A DNA stretch of 62,440 nt from Chlorobiota bacterium (GTDB lineage: Bacteria > Bacteroidota > Bacteroidia > Bacteroidales > JAADJA01). The notes beneath the pieces are model-generated. The model was not told the origin of the DNA. It saw only the letters and a program-made list of their open reading frames with translations, and searched no databases. Below are positions 47,807 through 56,236 of the stretch, one piece after another. The stretch is from assembly GCA_013151015.1 (NCBI GenBank), contig JAADJA010000195.1, positions 1 through 62,440 on the forward strand, in the 5' to 3' direction. Position numbers and translations under genes: made by a program. Position 1 is the stretch's first letter. Each line of letters starts with the position of its first letter.

Positions 47807-48021
47807 GATATAGATTTTGTGAAATCAGAAAACAAATACCAATTATCCCCTTCTGGAAGGGGTTTGGGATTAAAAATTATAAAATTGGTGTTTATTTGAA
47901 TTTCATTTTGTGTTGTTTATCTTTTCCGGTTTATCCGGGAAAGGAATATTAAAGGAAATTTATTTTCTGGTTTTTTTTAAATAATCACAGTTTAATTCCA
48001 TAAAAAAATACTTTTGGGAAA

Positions 48022-48975
48022 ATGGACAAAACAATAAACTTTGCACTAATTGGCGCAGCCGGTTATATCGCACCAAGGCACATGAAAGCCATTCATGACC
48101 TGGGCCATAACCTGGAAGCCATTTTGGATAAATATGATGGCGTGGGGATAATCGACTCCTATTTCCCGGAAGCCGATTTTTTCACGGAGCCCGAACGATT
48201 CGACCGGCACCTTGATAAGCTAAGGAGAAATGGAAAAGGACGGATTGATTATGTGAGCATCTGTTCGCCAAATTACCTGCACGATTCACATATCCGGCTT
48301 GCATTGAGGAACAATTGCGATGCTATCTGTGAAAAACCCATCGTGTTGAACCCTTGGAACCTGGATGCTCTGGCCGAGATTGAAAAGGAAAATGAAAAAA
48401 GGATCTACAATATCCTCCAATTAAGGTACCACCCGTCCATCGTTCAATTGAAAAAAGACATTGAGAACGGCCCTAAAGACAAAATCCATGATATTGACCT
48501 CACCTACATCACGAGCCGGGGCAAATGGTACCATCGCTCTTGGAAAGGAGAACTAAGTAAATCGGGTGGTATTGCAACAAATATAGGAGTTCACTTCTTT
48601 GATATGCTGACATGGATTTTTGGGGAAACCAAAGAGAATATTGTCCACCTTCTGACAGATGATAAAGCTGCCGGTTTCCTTCGATTAAAAAATGCAAGGG
48701 TAAGATGGTTGTTGAGCCTCGATTCGGAAAACCTTCCTGATGATATTAAAAAATCGGGGCAGAAAACTTTTCGCTCCATTACCATTGACGGAAAAGAAAT
48801 TGAATTCAGCGGAGGGTTTACTGACCTGCACACCGAAACCTATAAGGAAATCCTGAAAGGAAATGGGTTTGGCCTGGACGATGCCCGGCCAAGTATCGAA
48901 ACCGTTTTCACCATCAGGAATTCAAAACCGGTTGGGTTGAAAGGCGACTACCATCCCTTTCTGAAAAACATATAG
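48022..48975 (+). CDS. wbpB: UDP-GlcNAcA 3-dehydrogenase (WbpB-like, Gfo/Idh/MocA family)
   Basis: 317 residues. Rossmann start INFALIGAAGYIAPRHMKAI, SICSPNYLHDSHI, the family CEKPI block (AICEKPIVLNPWNL) and SGGIATNIGVHFFDMLTWIFG. WbpB/WlbA enzymes oxidise C3 of UDP-GlcNAc uronic acid using NAD+, recycled with 2-oxoglutarate, and work as a pair with the WbpE aminotransferase. ATG 48022 follows a 215-base AT-rich gap. Family certain, substrate from context. Confidence 0.88.
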   Translation: MDKTINFALIGAAGYIAPRHMKAIHDLGHNLEAILDKYDGVGIIDSYFPEADFFTEPERFDRHLDKLRRNGKGRIDYVSICSPNYLHDSHIRLALRNNCDAICEKPIVLNPWNLDALAEIEKENEKRIYNILQLRYHPSIVQLKKDIENGPKDKIHDIDLTYITSRGKWYHRSWKGELSKSGGIATNIGVHFFDMLTWIFGETKENIVHLLTDDKAAGFLRLKNARVRWLLSLDSENLPDDIKKSGQKTFRSITIDGKEIEFSGGFTDLHTETYKEILKGNGFGLDDARPSIETVFTIRNSKPVGLKGDYHPFLKNI

Positions 48976-49028
48976 TTCAAATAACAAACTCAAATTTGAA
49001 ATAAATTGTAAAATATAAAATTAACATT

Positions 49029-50324
49029 ATGGATATTTATAAACGATTACTTAACAAAGAAACAAAGTTGTCATTGATCGGATTGGGATATGTTGGATTG
49101 CCAATCGCCCTGGAATTTGCGAAACACATTTCGGTAATAGGTTTTGACGTGAGCGAAGAACGGGTTGCCCTGATGAAGAAAAACCAGGATCCCAGTGAAG
49201 AACTCTCTCCTGAGGATTTTGAAAACAGTGACATCCAGTTTACCACTGACCCTGAAGATTTGAAAGATGCGGCATTTCATATTGTTGCAGTCCCGACACC
49301 CATCGACAGCCATAACAAACCCGATTTATCACCCTTGATCAAGGCATCGGAAGCCGTGGGGAAGATTTTGAAAAAAGGCGATTATGTGGTTTATGAATCG
49401 ACCGTTTACCCCGGAGCCACCGAAGAAGATTGTATTCCCGTTCTGGAGAAATTTTCGGGTTTAAAGTTCAAAACGGATTTCAAAGTGGGCTATTCCCCCG
49501 AAAGGATAAACCCGGGCGATAAAGTGAACACACTTGCAACGGTCGTGAAGATTGTTTCGGGTTGTGACGATATTTCCCTCGACAATATTGCAAAAACTTA
49601 TGAATTGGTTGTTAAGGCAGGGGTTCACCGGGCACCGACAATGAAAGTTGCCGAAGCGGCCAAAGTGATCGAAAACACCCAAAGGGACGTGAACATTGCG
49701 CTGATGAACGAGCTTTCCATTATTTTCAACCGTATGGGTATAAATACCTTTGATGTGCTGGAAGCAGCCGGGACCAAATGGAATTTCCTGAAATTCTATC
49801 CAGGCCTTGTCGGTGGGCATTGCATTGGTGTCGATCCATATTATCTGGCCTATAAAGCCCAGGAATACCGTTACCACCCACAAATCATCAACTCCGGGCG
49901 TATGGTAAACGATTCCATGGGATTTTACATTGCCAAGCAATTGGTCAAAAACCTGATTGCAAAAGGGAAGAAAATCCTGAATTCGAAGGTTTTGGTCTTG
50001 GGCGTTACTTTTAAGGAAAACGTAAGTGATCTGCGGAATTCCAAGGTTGTCGATCTTGTGAACGAACTTAAAGATTACGGGGTTACCGTTGAGGTCGCCG
50101 ATGCCTATGCTTCTTCGGATGAGGTTAAGAAATATTATGGCTTTGAGTTGGTGAACGACATTGCCGATGATTACAATGCAGTAGTGGTAGCTGTTTCGCA
50201 CAATGAATACCTGGGATACGATGAGGCATTTTTCAAAAGCATCACCACCAAGAACGGGATACTTGTTGATGTTAAAGGCCTTTACAGAAAGAAGATCAAA
50301 GAATTAAGTTATTGGAGCTTGTAA
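49029..50324 (+). CDS. wbpA: UDP-N-acetylglucosamine 6-dehydrogenase (WbpA/TviB-like)
   Basis: 431 residues. NAD-binding LSLIGLGYVGLPIALEFA, VPTPIDSHNKPDLSPL, YESTVYPGATEEDCIPVL, and the catalytic cysteine in GLVGGHCIGVDPYYL. The C-terminal UDP-binding domain begins at KVLVLGVTFKENVSDLRNSKV. It oxidises UDP-GlcNAc to UDP-GlcNAcA in two NAD+ steps, supplying the WbpB-E-D enzymes encoded upstream. The galE ATG follows its stop directly with no gap. Confidence 0.92.
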   Translation: MDIYKRLLNKETKLSLIGLGYVGLPIALEFAKHISVIGFDVSEERVALMKKNQDPSEELSPEDFENSDIQFTTDPEDLKDAAFHIVAVPTPIDSHNKPDLSPLIKASEAVGKILKKGDYVVYESTVYPGATEEDCIPVLEKFSGLKFKTDFKVGYSPERINPGDKVNTLATVVKIVSGCDDISLDNIAKTYELVVKAGVHRAPTMKVAEAAKVIENTQRDVNIALMNELSIIFNRMGINTFDVLEAAGTKWNFLKFYPGLVGGHCIGVDPYYLAYKAQEYRYHPQIINSGRMVNDSMGFYIAKQLVKNLIAKGKKILNSKVLVLGVTFKENVSDLRNSKVVDLVNELKDYGVTVEVADAYASSDEVKKYYGFELVNDIADDYNAVVVAVSHNEYLGYDEAFFKSITTKNGILVDVKGLYRKKIKELSYWSL

Positions 50325-51341
50325 ATGAAGATATTGGTTACCGGTGGCACCGGATATATTGGTTCCCACACCGTGGTGGAACTTCAGCAAAACGGATACG
50401 AGGTTGTTATTGTTGACAACCTTTCAAACTCCCATGCGGAGGTAGTTGACAGGATAGAAGAAATCACCGGGATCAGGCCTGGCTTTGAAAACCTTGACCT
50501 GACCAATACCGAAAAAACGGCTGACTTTTTTAAAAGGCATAAAGGGCTTTCAGGGGCAATCCATTTTGCCGCTTTGAAAGCCGTGGGAGAATCGGTTGAC
50601 AAACCTTTATTGTATTACAAAAACAATATCGGATCCCTTATCAATGTTTTGCAGGGGATGAACGACAACAATATTTCCCCCATCGTTTTTTCCTCTTCCT
50701 GCACGGTTTACGGCCAGCCGGATATCCTCCCGGTAACGGAAAAGGCCCCCATAAAAAAAGCCCTTTCGCCTTATGGGCATACCAAACAAATTGCCGAGGA
50801 AATTATCGAAACCACGGTTGCAACTTCTTCCATAAAAGCGATTTTGCTCCGCTATTTCAATCCCATAGGTGCGCATGAATCGGCTTTGATCGGTGAACTG
50901 CCATTGGGTGTACCTAATAATTTAATTCCATTCCTAACACAAACAGCAATAGGCATCCGGGAAATGCTAAGTGTTTTTGGGGATGATTATAACACACCGG
51001 ACGGAACGGCCATCCGTGATTATATCCATGTGGTGGATCTGGCAAAGGCCCATGTGGTGGCCATTGACCGTTTGCTCAACAATAAAGGCAAAAGCAAGGT
51101 AGAGATGTTCAACCTTGGGACCGGCAATGGTTTTTCGGTTCTGGAGGTGATCAATTCCTTTGAAAAAACAACAGGTGTAAAACTGAACTACAAAATTGTG
51201 GAGAGAAGGGCCGGCGACATTGAAAAAGTCTGGGCCGATACTACTTTTGCCAATAGTGAACTGGGCTGGAAAGCCGAAAAAGGGATCGATGAAATGATGC
51301 GGTCCGCCTGGAAATGGGAACTTGCCCTGGCCAACAATTAA
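50325..51341 (+). CDS. galE: UDP-glucose 4-epimerase
   Basis: 338 residues, the normal GalE length. Extended SDR: ILVTGGTGYIGSHTVVEL binds NAD+, SSSCTVYGQPD and SPYGHTKQIAEE give the Ser/Tyr-x3-Lys catalytic set, RYFNPIGAHESALIGE and DGTAIRDYIHVVDLAKAH are GalE blocks. It interconverts UDP-Glc/UDP-Gal (or the N-acetyl forms). It abuts the dehydrogenase stop, so it is in the same operon. A 3' copy of this gene is present at 53371-53610. Confidence 0.95.
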   Translation: MKILVTGGTGYIGSHTVVELQQNGYEVVIVDNLSNSHAEVVDRIEEITGIRPGFENLDLTNTEKTADFFKRHKGLSGAIHFAALKAVGESVDKPLLYYKNNIGSLINVLQGMNDNNISPIVFSSSCTVYGQPDILPVTEKAPIKKALSPYGHTKQIAEEIIETTVATSSIKAILLRYFNPIGAHESALIGELPLGVPNNLIPFLTQTAIGIREMLSVFGDDYNTPDGTAIRDYIHVVDLAKAHVVAIDRLLNNKGKSKVEMFNLGTGNGFSVLEVINSFEKTTGVKLNYKIVERRAGDIEKVWADTTFANSELGWKAEKGIDEMMRSAWKWELALANN

Positions 51342-51386
51342 ACCTTTTGGGTCGTAGAAGACAGGTGTGGTGGCGACCCGGAAGGA
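51341..51386. repeat. GGGTCG/CGACCC palindromic element (copy a)
   Basis: AACCTTTTGGGTCG, about 18-base loop, CGACCCGGAAGG, beginning at the last base of the galE stop. Further along, the region has the CCCGTTGGTG/CACCAATGGG palindrome (51460-51483). Both are reproduced after the galE fragment at 53611 and 53735. Confidence 0.55.
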
Positions 51387-51580
51387 TGGATTTCCTGCCC
51401 CATGTTGACGTTCTCTCAAACATAAACGATTTCGGTTGACATCTGGAGGTTTTGTCAATCCCGTTGGTGACAACACCAATGGGCGGCAGGATAATCGGTT
51501 TCCCACATTTATTCAACAATGGTTTCCAAATTGTTGGCAACAATTAGAACCAAAAAATCCTTCATAACATAAGAAAGTAA

Positions 51581-52711
51581 ATGAATATAATGAAAACAAC
51601 TACCATTTCAGCTCTAAAACCGTTATGCTTGGTTTTATTTACACTACTTTTTTTTTCTTGCAAACAGGAAAATGAAAAATCTTCAAAAGAAAGAACTTCA
51701 GATTTAAATCAACAAATCATTGAAAAAGCAGTAAAAAATGAACAAACTAATTTCTTTGGAAATAATACAATTTTTCCTCAAATCCACGCAAACCTAAATG
51801 GAATGGTAAGTGAGTTTATTTGGCAGATATATGAAGACAAAAGCGATAATTTTTGGTTTTGCACCAACCACGATGGAGTGATCGTTTATAAGGGTGATTC
51901 ACTGAAACATTATACTTTAAAAGATGGATTGGGTGGTAGTGCAGTAAGGGCTATTATTGAAGATGATATTGGGAATATTTGGTTAGGCACTTCCGGTGGC
52001 CTAACAAAATACAACGGGAATACATTTACAAATTATTCAGAGGAAAATGGACTAATCGACAATGAGATTTGGGACATTGAAATTGACAAAAACGGAAGTA
52101 TTTGGATTGCTACTGTTGGTGGTGTTAGTAAATTCGATGGAACCACCTTTGAGACTTTCAAAGTTCCGAAACCTGATGTCCCTAAGCCAAAACCTATGTT
52201 ATCAGAAAACAGGGTCAGCGATATTTTAATAGATAAAAATGGGCATTTGTGGTTTGTCAATGATAGCTATGGTATCACTAAATTTAATGGCAATCAATTT
52301 GAGTTTTTTACAACTAAAAACGGGCTAACCGACAATAATGTGGCTGACCTTTTTGAAGATAGTCAAGGAAATATTTGGATTGGAACTTTTTATGGTGGTG
52401 TAAGCAAATATGATGGAAACTCATTTACTGACTTCACAAAAGATGGAATTATTGAGGGCATAGAGACCTATAATTTTTGTGAAGACAATAAAGGAAGTAT
52501 TTGGTTCTCTGCTGAAAATTTTGGGGCTTACCGATATGACGGGAAATCATTTACCCAATTTACGACCAAAGACGGTTTAGCTACAAATACAATTCAACAT
52601 ATTTTTGAAGACAAAAAAGGCCAACTTTGGTTTAGTACTTGGTCTGGAATAAGTGTTTATGAAGGAGAAACATTCAAAGACGTTTCAGACAAAGAACCTT
52701 GGACAAAATAA
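51581..52711 (+). CDS. Lipoprotein with two-component-regulator-type propeller repeats
   Basis: 376 residues (ATG 51590 is an equally good start). Lipoprotein signal LKPLCLVLFTLLFFSC. At least six propeller blades with the Reg_prop signature: DKSDNFWFCTNHDGVIVY, DDIGNIWLGTSGGLTKY, DKNGSIWIATVGGVSKF, DKNGHLWFVNDSYGITKF, DSQGNIWIGTFYGGVSKY, DKKGQLWFSTWSGISVY. The same blades form the sensor of hybrid two-component systems, but no kinase part follows, so this is a free-standing surface or periplasmic propeller. AT-rich compared with galE; part of the accessory insert between the two galE 3' ends. Confidence 0.85.
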   Translation: MNIMKTTTISALKPLCLVLFTLLFFSCKQENEKSSKERTSDLNQQIIEKAVKNEQTNFFGNNTIFPQIHANLNGMVSEFIWQIYEDKSDNFWFCTNHDGVIVYKGDSLKHYTLKDGLGGSAVRAIIEDDIGNIWLGTSGGLTKYNGNTFTNYSEENGLIDNEIWDIEIDKNGSIWIATVGGVSKFDGTTFETFKVPKPDVPKPKPMLSENRVSDILIDKNGHLWFVNDSYGITKFNGNQFEFFTTKNGLTDNNVADLFEDSQGNIWIGTFYGGVSKYDGNSFTDFTKDGIIEGIETYNFCEDNKGSIWFSAENFGAYRYDGKSFTQFTTKDGLATNTIQHIFEDKKGQLWFSTWSGISVYEGETFKDVSDKEPWTK

Positions 52712-52908
52712 ACAATAACTGTTGCCAAAGTATAAAAATAATAGCCAAGTTTGTAGTAAATATGAACATTGTAGTCCGCATAAAATTTAGTGGTAAATTG
52801 AAAAAATCCACTTCCGAAATCGGCTACTATTCTTATACAAACCGTTAACTGGAAGCAAAAAAAAATGCACGAACACTACATTATAAATTAATAATAAAAT
52901 GAATTAAT

Positions 52909-53325
52909 ATGATTGAAATTTCATTGGAATATTGGAATAAACTCGCTGACCAAATCATTGTGATAAGTTCGTTGTTGGCTGGTTTTTCTGTTGCGGTAGT
53001 AGCCAATTTTTTGGTTTCAGAAACCAATAATCGTTTGATGAGAACTATAATGAAATCTGCTACAATTGCTGCCAGTTTCTTTTTGATTTCATTGTTTTCA
53101 ATGACTAAAATTCTTATGATGACAACAGAAGGATTTCCATTTAAAGTTTCAGGAGATGATTTAATGTTTCCTAAACTTGTTGGAGGAATCTCCTTTTTTA
53201 TAGGAATTGTTTCCTTAATAACAATGATTTCACTATCAGGGTGGACTAAGTCAAAAAATATGGGAAAATTTACCACAGTCATTGGAATATTGGCTCTAAT
53301 ATTAATATTATTTATGTTGACTTAG
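52909..53325 (+). CDS. Small membrane protein, four helices, unknown function
   Basis: 138 residues: IIVISSLLAGFSVAVVANFLV, IMKSATIAASFFLISLFSMT, LVGGISFFIGIVSLITMISL and VIGILALILILFML are membrane helices; the loop DDLMFP lies between helices 2 and 3. No family recognised. AT-rich, with a different composition from the polysaccharide genes. It is the second gene of the accessory insert, and ends just before the duplicated galE fragment. Confidence 0.65.
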   Translation: MIEISLEYWNKLADQIIVISSLLAGFSVAVVANFLVSETNNRLMRTIMKSATIAASFFLISLFSMTKILMMTTEGFPFKVSGDDLMFPKLVGGISFFIGIVSLITMISLSGWTKSKNMGKFTTVIGILALILILFMLT

Positions 53326-53370
53326 CGCTTTAAAAAAACATGAAAATAAAATAGGGAAAATAAAAGACGT

Positions 53371-53610
53371 AGGGATGTTCAACCTTGGGATCGGCAATTG
53401 TTTTTCGGTTTTAGAGGTGATCAATTCCTTTGTAAAAGCAACAGGTGTAAAACTGAACTACAAAATCGTGGAGAGAAGAGCCGGGGATATCGAAAAAGTC
53501 TGGGTCGATACTACTTTTGCCAATAGTGAACTGGGCTGAAAAGCCGAAAAAGGGATCGATGAAATGATGCGGTCCGCCTGGAAATGGGAACTTGCCCTGG
53601 CCAACAATTA
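53371..53610 (+). pseudogene. galE: Truncated duplicate of the galE 3' end
   Basis: About 240 bases closely match galE 51101-51341 (start of match near AGGGATGTTCAACCTTGGGA versus AGAGATGTTCAACCTTGGGA), and similarity continues about 150 bases downstream past the stop, to about 53763. A Trp codon is now a stop (GGGCTGAAAAGCC for GGGCTGGAAAGCC) and several other changes are seen. It lacks the N-terminal three quarters, so it is not functional. It marks the right edge of the propeller/membrane-protein insert. Confidence 0.9.
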
Positions 53611-53658
53611 AACCTTTTGGGTCGATAATGGCCTTTGCACTGGCGACCCGAAAGGTTG
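53611..53658. repeat. GGGTCG/CGACCC palindromic element (copy b)
   Basis: AACCTTTTGGGTCG and CGACCCGAAAGGTT arms (13 of 14 complementary) around a 20-base loop containing GGCCTTTGC. It is the paralogue of the element directly after galE, followed by the CCCGTTGGTG palindrome at 53735. Confidence 0.6.
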
Positions 53659-53821
53659 GATGAATCTCCTGCTCCATGTTGGTGTTGTAACCAACATGAA
53701 CGATTTCCGGTTGACATCGGGAGGTTTTGTCAATCCCGTTGGTGACAACACCTACTGGTGGCAATAGTTGTGGGGCATGACAAGAATTCCCCAAAAACAA
53801 CCCTCTTAAAAAAAAACATTG

Positions 53822-53829
53822 TACCTTTG
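53822..53829 (+). promoter_or_regulatory. -7 promoter box of the first toxin-antitoxin module
   Basis: TACCTTTG matches TAnnTTTG, 15 bases before the antitoxin ATG at 53844. The upstream bases are A-rich and have no clear -33. Confidence 0.4.
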
Positions 53830-53843
53830 AATAAAAAACAAAA

Positions 53844-54071
53844 ATGGAACATGAGACGATTAAATTAGAACTAATTGAATGGCTTGCTAAGCTTAAAGAT
53901 TTAGAAACACTCAACTACTTGAAGATTGTTAAGGAATCTGCAACTTCAAGAAATGATTGGTGGAATGACCTTGCCGAACAACAAATTCAAGGAATTCAAA
54001 GAGGTCTGAAAGATATTGACGAAGGTAAAGTAGTTTCACACGATATAGTAAAGGAAAAATATGGATTATAA
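53844..54071 (+). CDS. Antitoxin of a RelE/ParE-type module
   Basis: 75 residues. The layout LKDLETLNYLKIVKESATSRNDWWNDLAEQQIQGIQRGLKDIDEGKVVSHDIVKEKYG is recognised by its parts: DWW, then I-x-x-G-x-x-D/E-I-D/E-E-G, then a short C-terminal V-x-x-K/E tail. The 57762 antitoxin has the same plan, so they are one family. The C-terminal tail should bind the toxin. It overlaps the toxin start by 11 bases, showing a coupled pair. Confidence 0.75.
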   Translation: MEHETIKLELIEWLAKLKDLETLNYLKIVKESATSRNDWWNDLAEQQIQGIQRGLKDIDEGKVVSHDIVKEKYGL

Positions 54072-54354
54072 AATATTTTGGACTGAAGAAGCTATTCATA
54101 ACCTTGAAGAAATAATTGATTATTTATCAACCAGATGGACGCAAAGAGAAATTGATAAATTTAAATCAAAATTGTCAAAGCAAATTGATCTCATCAAAAG
54201 AAACCCAAGAATGTTTCCGGTATCGACATTTCAACCAAGACTTAGGAAAGCTGTCCTAAGCAGAGAGACATCAGTTTTTTATGAAACAATTGATAATGTG
54301 ATTTATATTACATATGTATTTGTGAATCACAAGAGCACGCTTAGGCTAAAATAA
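54061..54354 (+). CDS. RelE/ParE-family toxin
   Basis: 97 residues: YKIFWTEEAIHNLEEIIDYL is the usual N-terminal helix-strand start of ParE/RelE (KxxWTxxAxxxLxxIxxYL); later RNPRMFPVSTFQPRLRKAVL and a final strand pair (VFYETIDNVIYITYVF, NHKSTLRLK). RelE types cut mRNA on the ribosome and ParE types poison gyrase; which applies cannot be decided here. The full C-terminal strands are present, in contrast to the 57992 paralogue. Confidence 0.8.
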   Translation: MDYKIFWTEEAIHNLEEIIDYLSTRWTQREIDKFKSKLSKQIDLIKRNPRMFPVSTFQPRLRKAVLSRETSVFYETIDNVIYITYVFVNHKSTLRLK

Positions 54355-54397
54355 AACGACCCCTTAACAGCAAATCATTAAATTCAACACCATAAAA

Positions 54398-54430
54398 ATG
54401 AAAACCATATTGATTACCGGAGGGACAAAG
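54398..54430 (+). pseudogene. rfbB: Duplicated 5' end of rmlB
   Basis: From ATG 54398 the bases match the intact rmlB start at 55075 for about 30 positions (both encode MKTILITGGA/T), then diverge at GGGACAAAGC versus GGGGCAGGC. The frame runs on to 54514 without similarity. It marks the left edge of the second cassette (DUF433/DUF5615). Confidence 0.75.
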
Positions 54431-54500
54431 CTTTACTCCATAAAAAAGTTGAAATATCCAACTAAAGAAAAAACAGTATATTTACTGAAATATTTGAAAC

Positions 54501-54728
54501 ATGAAAGATTATAAGTACATAATAACAATTGAACCGGGCAAGCGTGGTGGAAAACCATGTATCCGGGGAATGAGGATCACGGTAAGCGATATTCTTGGTT
54601 GGCTTGCATCCGGGATGACGGTCGGGGATATATTGGCTGATTTTGATGAATTGAACGAAAATGATATTTATGCGGCCCTAAGTTATGCTGCCGATAGGGA
54701 AAACAAAATATACCAGGCTGCTGTATGA
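54501..54728 (+). CDS. DUF433-family antitoxin
   Basis: 75 residues. DUF433 signature: YIITIEPGKRGGKPCIRGMRITVSDILGWLASGM with the GGKPCIRGMRI core, a helix-turn-helix-like protein that antagonises PIN-type toxins. It overlaps the next gene by four bases (ATGA), and that gene is of the DUF5615 type, as expected for this pair. Confidence 0.85.
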   Translation: MKDYKYIITIEPGKRGGKPCIRGMRITVSDILGWLASGMTVGDILADFDELNENDIYAALSYAADRENKIYQAAV

Positions 54729-55078
54729 GATTCCTGTTTGACCAAAATATTTCCCATAGGGTTTTAAAACTCCTTCAGGAAGAACATACCGGTTCAACAA
54801 CAGTAAAAAAGGAAGGTTTGATAAATGCGCCTGACAGACAAATCTGGGAGTATGCAAAGAAATCGGACTTCATAATTGTCACTCAGGATTCGGATTTCAA
54901 TGACCTGACTTCATTATTTGGTTTTCCACCAAAAATCATTTGGATTCGTACAGGAAATTTAAAAACCAAAGCAATTGTCATTATTTTAATCGACTATTCA
55001 CAAGAGATTAAGACTTTCATTAAAAGTAATAAATATGGGTGTTTTGAAATATTAAAATTAAGAAACCAAAATAAATGA
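54725..55078 (+). CDS. DUF5615 PIN-like toxin
   Basis: 117 residues. Conserved acidic sites: FLFDQNIS (DxN), APDRQIWEYAKK and IIVTQDSDFNDL (the D-x-D-F motif), as in PIN-like nucleases of the DUF5615/Mut7-C group. Likely an RNase neutralised by the DUF433 protein encoded upstream. Its stop overlaps the rmlB ATG by four bases (ATGA), so rmlB is now coupled to the cassette. Confidence 0.85.
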   Translation: MRFLFDQNISHRVLKLLQEEHTGSTTVKKEGLINAPDRQIWEYAKKSDFIIVTQDSDFNDLTSLFGFPPKIIWIRTGNLKTKAIVIILIDYSQEIKTFIKSNKYGCFEILKLRNQNK

Positions 55079-56121
55079 AAACCATATTAATCACCGGAGG
55101 GGCAGGCTTTATCGGCTCACATGTTGTCAGGCTTTTTGTAAAGAAATACCCTGAATACAAAATTGTAAACCTTGACAAACTTACCTATGCCGGAAACCTT
55201 GAAAACCTGACAGAAATCGAAAAAGAGCCGAATTACGAATTTGTGAAAGGCGATATTGTTGATGGCGATTTTATCCAACAACTTTTTACCGATTATGACT
55301 TTAATGGAGTAATCCATCTCGCAGCCGAATCCCACGTTGACCGCTCCATTTCAAATCCCATGGAGTTTATTATGACAAATATCGTAGGGACGGTAAATCT
55401 ATTGAATGCGGCAAAATCGCATTGGGAAATAAATTTTAGGGGGAAACTGTTTTATCATATTTCCACGGATGAGGTTTATGGTTCTCTTGGGGAGGAGGGC
55501 ATTTTTACCGAAGAAACCGCTTATGACCCACACAGCCCCTATTCCGCATCCAAGGCCAGCTCCGACCATCTCGTGCGAGCCTACCACGATACTTATGGTT
55601 TGCCAGTGGTTATTTCCAATTGCTCCAACAATTACGGCCCATTTCAGTTTCCCGAAAAACTCATTCCCCTTTTCATCAACAACATAAAAACCAATAAAGC
55701 CCTGCCCGTTTATGGAAAAGGGATAAATATCCGCGACTGGCTTTATGTGGAAGACCATGCAAAGGCAATTGATTTGGCTTTTCATCAGGGGAAATCCGGG
55801 GAAACCTATAATATTGGGGGAAACAACGAATGGAAGAACATCGACCTGATCAGGAAACTTTGTGAAATAATGGACACCAGGTTAGAGCGCAAGGAAGGGA
55901 CTTCCGAAAAGTTGATCACTTTTGTGAAAGACCGTGCCGGACACGATTTGCGCTATGCCATCGACTCCTCTAAAATCAAGGAAGAACTGGGATGGGAACC
56001 CACACATTCCTTTGAACAAGGCCTGGGAAAAACCGTGGACTGGTATCTCCAAAACGAAAAATGGATGAAACGCGTCACTTCGGGCGATTACCAAAAATAT
56101 TACGAACAACAGTACGGATAA
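55075..56121 (+). CDS. rfbB: dTDP-glucose 4,6-dehydratase
   Basis: 348 residues. Short-chain dehydrogenase fold: ILITGGAGFIGSHVVRLF, HLAAESHVDRSI, ISTDEVYGSLGE (TDE, the catalytic Thr/Asp/Glu group), YSASKASSDHLVRAYHDTYGLPV with the Tyr-x3-Lys pair. It makes dTDP-4-keto-6-deoxyglucose, the precursor of rhamnose and related sugars. The rmlA, rmlC and rmlD genes are not in this window. Its start overlaps the toxin stop; a 5' fragment copy lies at 54398. Confidence 0.95.
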   Translation: MKTILITGGAGFIGSHVVRLFVKKYPEYKIVNLDKLTYAGNLENLTEIEKEPNYEFVKGDIVDGDFIQQLFTDYDFNGVIHLAAESHVDRSISNPMEFIMTNIVGTVNLLNAAKSHWEINFRGKLFYHISTDEVYGSLGEEGIFTEETAYDPHSPYSASKASSDHLVRAYHDTYGLPVVISNCSNNYGPFQFPEKLIPLFINNIKTNKALPVYGKGINIRDWLYVEDHAKAIDLAFHQGKSGETYNIGGNNEWKNIDLIRKLCEIMDTRLERKEGTSEKLITFVKDRAGHDLRYAIDSSKIKEELGWEPTHSFEQGLGKTVDWYLQNEKWMKRVTSGDYQKYYEQQYG

Positions 56122-56166
56122 CCTTTGGGGTCGAAGCAAGGCAGTAAGGCCAAGACCCGAAAGGTT
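56120..56166. repeat. GGGTCG/GACCC palindromic element (copy c)
   Basis: AACCTTTGGGGTCG and AGACCCGAAAGGTT arms around a 19-base loop, overlapping the rmlB stop, just as copy a overlaps the galE stop. It may stabilise the 3' end of the transcript. Confidence 0.55.
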
Positions 56167-56236
56167 GGAACAAAGAATTATATCTTTTATTCATCAGATA
56201 AAATTGTAACCCGTAACGATATTCCCCTAATTTTAT

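Noticed and set aside
49461-50201. A 246-codon open frame antisense to the nucleotide-sugar dehydrogenase
   Set aside because: The opposite strand has the full conserved enzyme with all motifs; the antisense frame has no recognisable family.
52718-52860. Possible integron attC-like site after the propeller gene (ACTGTTGCC ... CAAACCGTTAACTGG)
   Set aside because: The boxes do not meet the RYYYAAC/GTTRRRY consensus and no integrase is seen; kept only as a vague resemblance.
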